Shown in pieces: positions 62,670-64,000 of a DNA stretch of 64,000 nucleotides. The notes below the pieces were generated by a model. It did not search any database, was not told the origin of the DNA, and saw nothing but the letters and a program-made list of their open reading frames with translations. Both the position numbers and the translations under genes were made by a program. Location of the stretch: positions 62,001 to 126,000 of the forward strand of contig NZ_QEHR01000003.1 in assembly GCF_003095375.1 (NCBI RefSeq). Reading direction: 5' to 3'. The stretch's first letter is position 1. The number at the start of each line of letters is the position of its first letter. This stretch comes from Marixanthomonas spongiae (GTDB lineage Bacteria > Bacteroidota > Bacteroidia > Flavobacteriales > Flavobacteriaceae).

Positions 62670-62677
62670 CAAAAATA
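62670..62677 (-). promoter_or_regulatory. Putative -7 box (TATTTTTG)
   Basis: On the minus strand TATTTTTG lies 33 bases before the ATG of barrel copy A. It matches TAnnTTTG, but no -33 TTTG at 19 bases is seen. Confidence 0.4.
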
Positions 62678-62710
62678 GCAAAATAATTAACATTTAAGAC
62701 GCCTTCCCAT

Positions 62711-62740
62711 AAAAAAACAGGGCTTTTCGCCCTGTTTTTC
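62711..62740 (-). terminator. Terminator after barrel copy B
   Basis: AAAACAGGGC pairs with GCCCTGTTTT around TTTTC, and U follows on the minus strand. It lies 24 bases after the copy B stop. Confidence 0.85.
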
Positions 62741-62763
62741 TTGCTCTTAATGGAAGTTTTACA

Positions 62764-63378
62764 TTAGAACGAATACCCTGCAGAAACGGCAAATACCGTG
62801 TTTTTTGCATCTACCTCAACAGGAAGGTCTTCATTGTTAACAATATCGCTCAATCCGAAGTTGTAACGGGCGTTTAAAAACAACCCGTTGTTAAACCGGT
62901 AACCGGCCCCAACGCCTACCGAAAAATCAACGTCGTTAAACATATCGCCGTCCAATTCGGTTTCGCCCGAGCCAAAATCATCGGGATCGCTATCGATTTC
63001 GTTTTTAACGTTAAAGCCTATTTGCGGCCCGGCTTCAGCATATAAGCCTTCCACTATATACACTTTTGCCATAACGGGCACGTTGATGTAGTCTAATTGT
63101 ACTTCGGTGTCATCGGCACCTTCCCGGCTTACCAAATCGAACCCTTGCCCTGAGTACAGTACCTCTGGCTGAATGGAAAAACGTTCGCTTAACGGGATTT
63201 CTGCCAATAGCCCTAAATGAAAGCTGGTTCTGCCTTCGGGATCGTCAAAAGCGTCAAACCCCTTACCTGAAAGCGATGAAAAGTTAACTCCACCTTTGGC
63301 GCCTAATCTTACTTCTTGTGCTTGTGTTGCTGTTATGCCAAAAACGGCCAGTACAGCAATAAAAAATACTTTTTTCAC
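62764..63378 (-). CDS. Outer-membrane beta-barrel protein (porin family), copy B
   Basis: A 204-residue paralogue of copy A. It starts at GTG (63376-63378), with no ATG in frame upstream of the signal peptide (VFFIAVLAVFGITATQAQ). Shared blocks are VRLGAKGGVNFSSLSGKGF, GRTSFHLGLLAEIPLSERFS, QLDYINVPVMAKVYIVEGLY and the end VFAVSAGYSF. A -7 box lies 24 bases upstream. The function is unknown beyond a barrel fold. Confidence 0.85.
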   Translation of the reverse strand: MKKVFFIAVLAVFGITATQAQEVRLGAKGGVNFSSLSGKGFDAFDDPEGRTSFHLGLLAEIPLSERFSIQPEVLYSGQGFDLVSREGADDTEVQLDYINVPVMAKVYIVEGLYAEAGPQIGFNVKNEIDSDPDDFGSGETELDGDMFNDVDFSVGVGAGYRFNNGLFLNARYNFGLSDIVNNEDLPVEVDAKNTVFAVSAGYSF

Positions 63379-63401
63379 AGTCTTTTATTTTAGGTTTTGG
63401 A

Positions 63402-63409
63402 CAAAGCTA
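63402..63409 (-). promoter_or_regulatory. Putative -7 box (TAGCTTTG)
   Basis: On the minus strand TAGCTTTG matches TAnnTTTG and lies 23 bases before the GTG start of barrel copy B. Confidence 0.4.
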
Positions 63410-63464
63410 AGCCTACGACTACGAAAAAAGTATTAATGGATTTATAAGCTTATATTAAAGGCTC

Positions 63465-64000
63465 TTAAAGGAAACTGTAACCTACTGACAGCGTGAAGAC
63501 ACTGTTTTTGCTTTTATTGAAATCGGCCCCGTTTTCTTCGGGCACATCGGTCAATCCAAAATTATAACGGCCTTCTAAACGCAGTCCCAACGGAATGTCC
63601 ACACCTACGCCCACGACGCCCGAAATATCAAAATCGTTGGTGCCAATATCGTTGATTACTTCGCCAATCACGGTTTGTGTATCGTCATTCACCAATACAC
63701 CAAATTGCGGGCCCGCTTGCAGGTTCAAATTATCGGTTAAGTAAATTTTGGCGACGATGGGCACGTTTACGTAATCCAGGTCGAAACTTCCCAGTTCAAA
63801 TTCGGCACCTTGCTGTGAATAGAGCAAATCTGCTTGGATGCCAAATTTATCGCCCAATTTACCGCCTACAAAAGCCCCTGCGACAAAGCCAGTGCGGTTA
63901 TCCAGACCACTTGCATCGGTCAAAGTTGCAAAGTTAACCCCTGCTTTAATTCCTAAATCAAGACCTTGCGCCTGTGTTGTTGTTATGGTTACCAGTGCCA
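63465..64000 (-). CDS. Outer-membrane beta-barrel protein (porin family), copy C, partial
   Basis: The third paralogue, cut by the right edge. The visible 178 residues begin within the signal peptide (LVTITTTQAQ), continue as GLDLGIKAGVNFATLTDAS, and end in VFTLSVGYSFL. Strand blocks are DLLYSQQGAEFELGSFDLDY, VNVPIVAKIYLTDNLNLQAG and LRLEGRYNFGLTDVPEENGA. The true start lies beyond 64000. Copies A, B and C are all read on the same strand and form a small expanded family. Confidence 0.85.
   Translation of the reverse strand, partial: ALVTITTTQAQGLDLGIKAGVNFATLTDASGLDNRTGFVAGAFVGGKLGDKFGIQADLLYSQQGAEFELGSFDLDYVNVPIVAKIYLTDNLNLQAGPQFGVLVNDDTQTVIGEVINDIGTNDFDISGVVGVGVDIPLGLRLEGRYNFGLTDVPEENGADFNKSKNSVFTLSVGYSFL

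Noticed and set aside
1-64000. Phage, integrative element, restriction or other defence island
   Set aside because: No integrase, transposase, phage structural gene, methylase or nuclease cluster is seen, and no tRNA-flanked insertion.

Overview
The window reads as an ordinary stretch of chromosome from a flavobacterium (Bacteroidota, probably a marine Flavobacteriaceae). The signs are a type IX secretion component (PorQ) and a secreted protein with a type IX C-terminal sorting domain, a short primary sigma factor lacking region 1.1, BshA of bacillithiol synthesis, a BatA-domain protein, AT-rich leaders mostly without Shine-Dalgarno sequences, and -7 boxes of the TAnnTTTG type. One promoter, in front of rpsA, matches TTTG-N19-TAnnTTTG exactly. 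I see no rRNA, tRNA, CRISPR array, insertion sequence, prophage or recognisable defence island. Genus cannot be fixed from the sequence alone.

Layout. 1-7989: a flavin oxidase cut by the left edge, a small outer-membrane barrel, msrA-folE, lolD with a TIGR02757-family gene, and two tandem GAF histidine kinases. 8036-15298: BatA-domain protein, a dihydroorotase-like protein that has lost its metal ligands, two DUF4870-like membrane proteins, an esterase, an MscS channel and an M19 dipeptidase broken by one extra base. 15401-22505 (minus strand): PrcB-domain lipoprotein, bshA, a GH3/beta-lactamase fusion, aldo/keto reductase and small conserved proteins. 22640-27852: primary sigma factor, SLC13-type permease with MscS channel, OmpA lipoprotein. 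27927-37054: SDR, VanX-type dipeptidase, two more MscS-family genes, an M16 protease, thioesterase, DUF72. 37136-48808: a large Asp-box repeat protein, aldehyde dehydrogenase, rpsA, cmk, porQ, lon. 49262-52196: an ECF sigma factor, a membrane protein likely to be its anti-sigma factor, and two secreted repeat proteins. 52253-64000: UMF1-like MFS protein, M48 protease, tandem msrB genes, a VCBS/type IX secreted protein, a cysteine-rich metalloprotease, lpd, Dph6-like protein, aroQ, and three tandem outer-membrane barrels, the last cut by the right edge.

Themes. Redox repair recurs (msrA, two msrB, bshA), as do mechanosensitive channels (four MscS-family genes), envelope proteolysis and peptidoglycan recycling (M16, M48, VanX-like, GH3/beta-lactamase, lon) and secreted repeat proteins. 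Neighbouring genes are often coupled by a one-base TAATG or four-base ATGA overlap, which fits re-initiation in a lineage with few Shine-Dalgarno sites.

The most unusual items are the ECF-sigma/DYG-repeat/GSGD-repeat operon preceded by phased direct repeats, the dihydroorotase pseudoenzyme, a nine-cytosine tract in the signal-peptide region of a secreted metalloprotease, a 20-bp operator-like palindrome ahead of the OmpA lipoprotein, and a palindromic dispersed element found twice at convergent gene ends.
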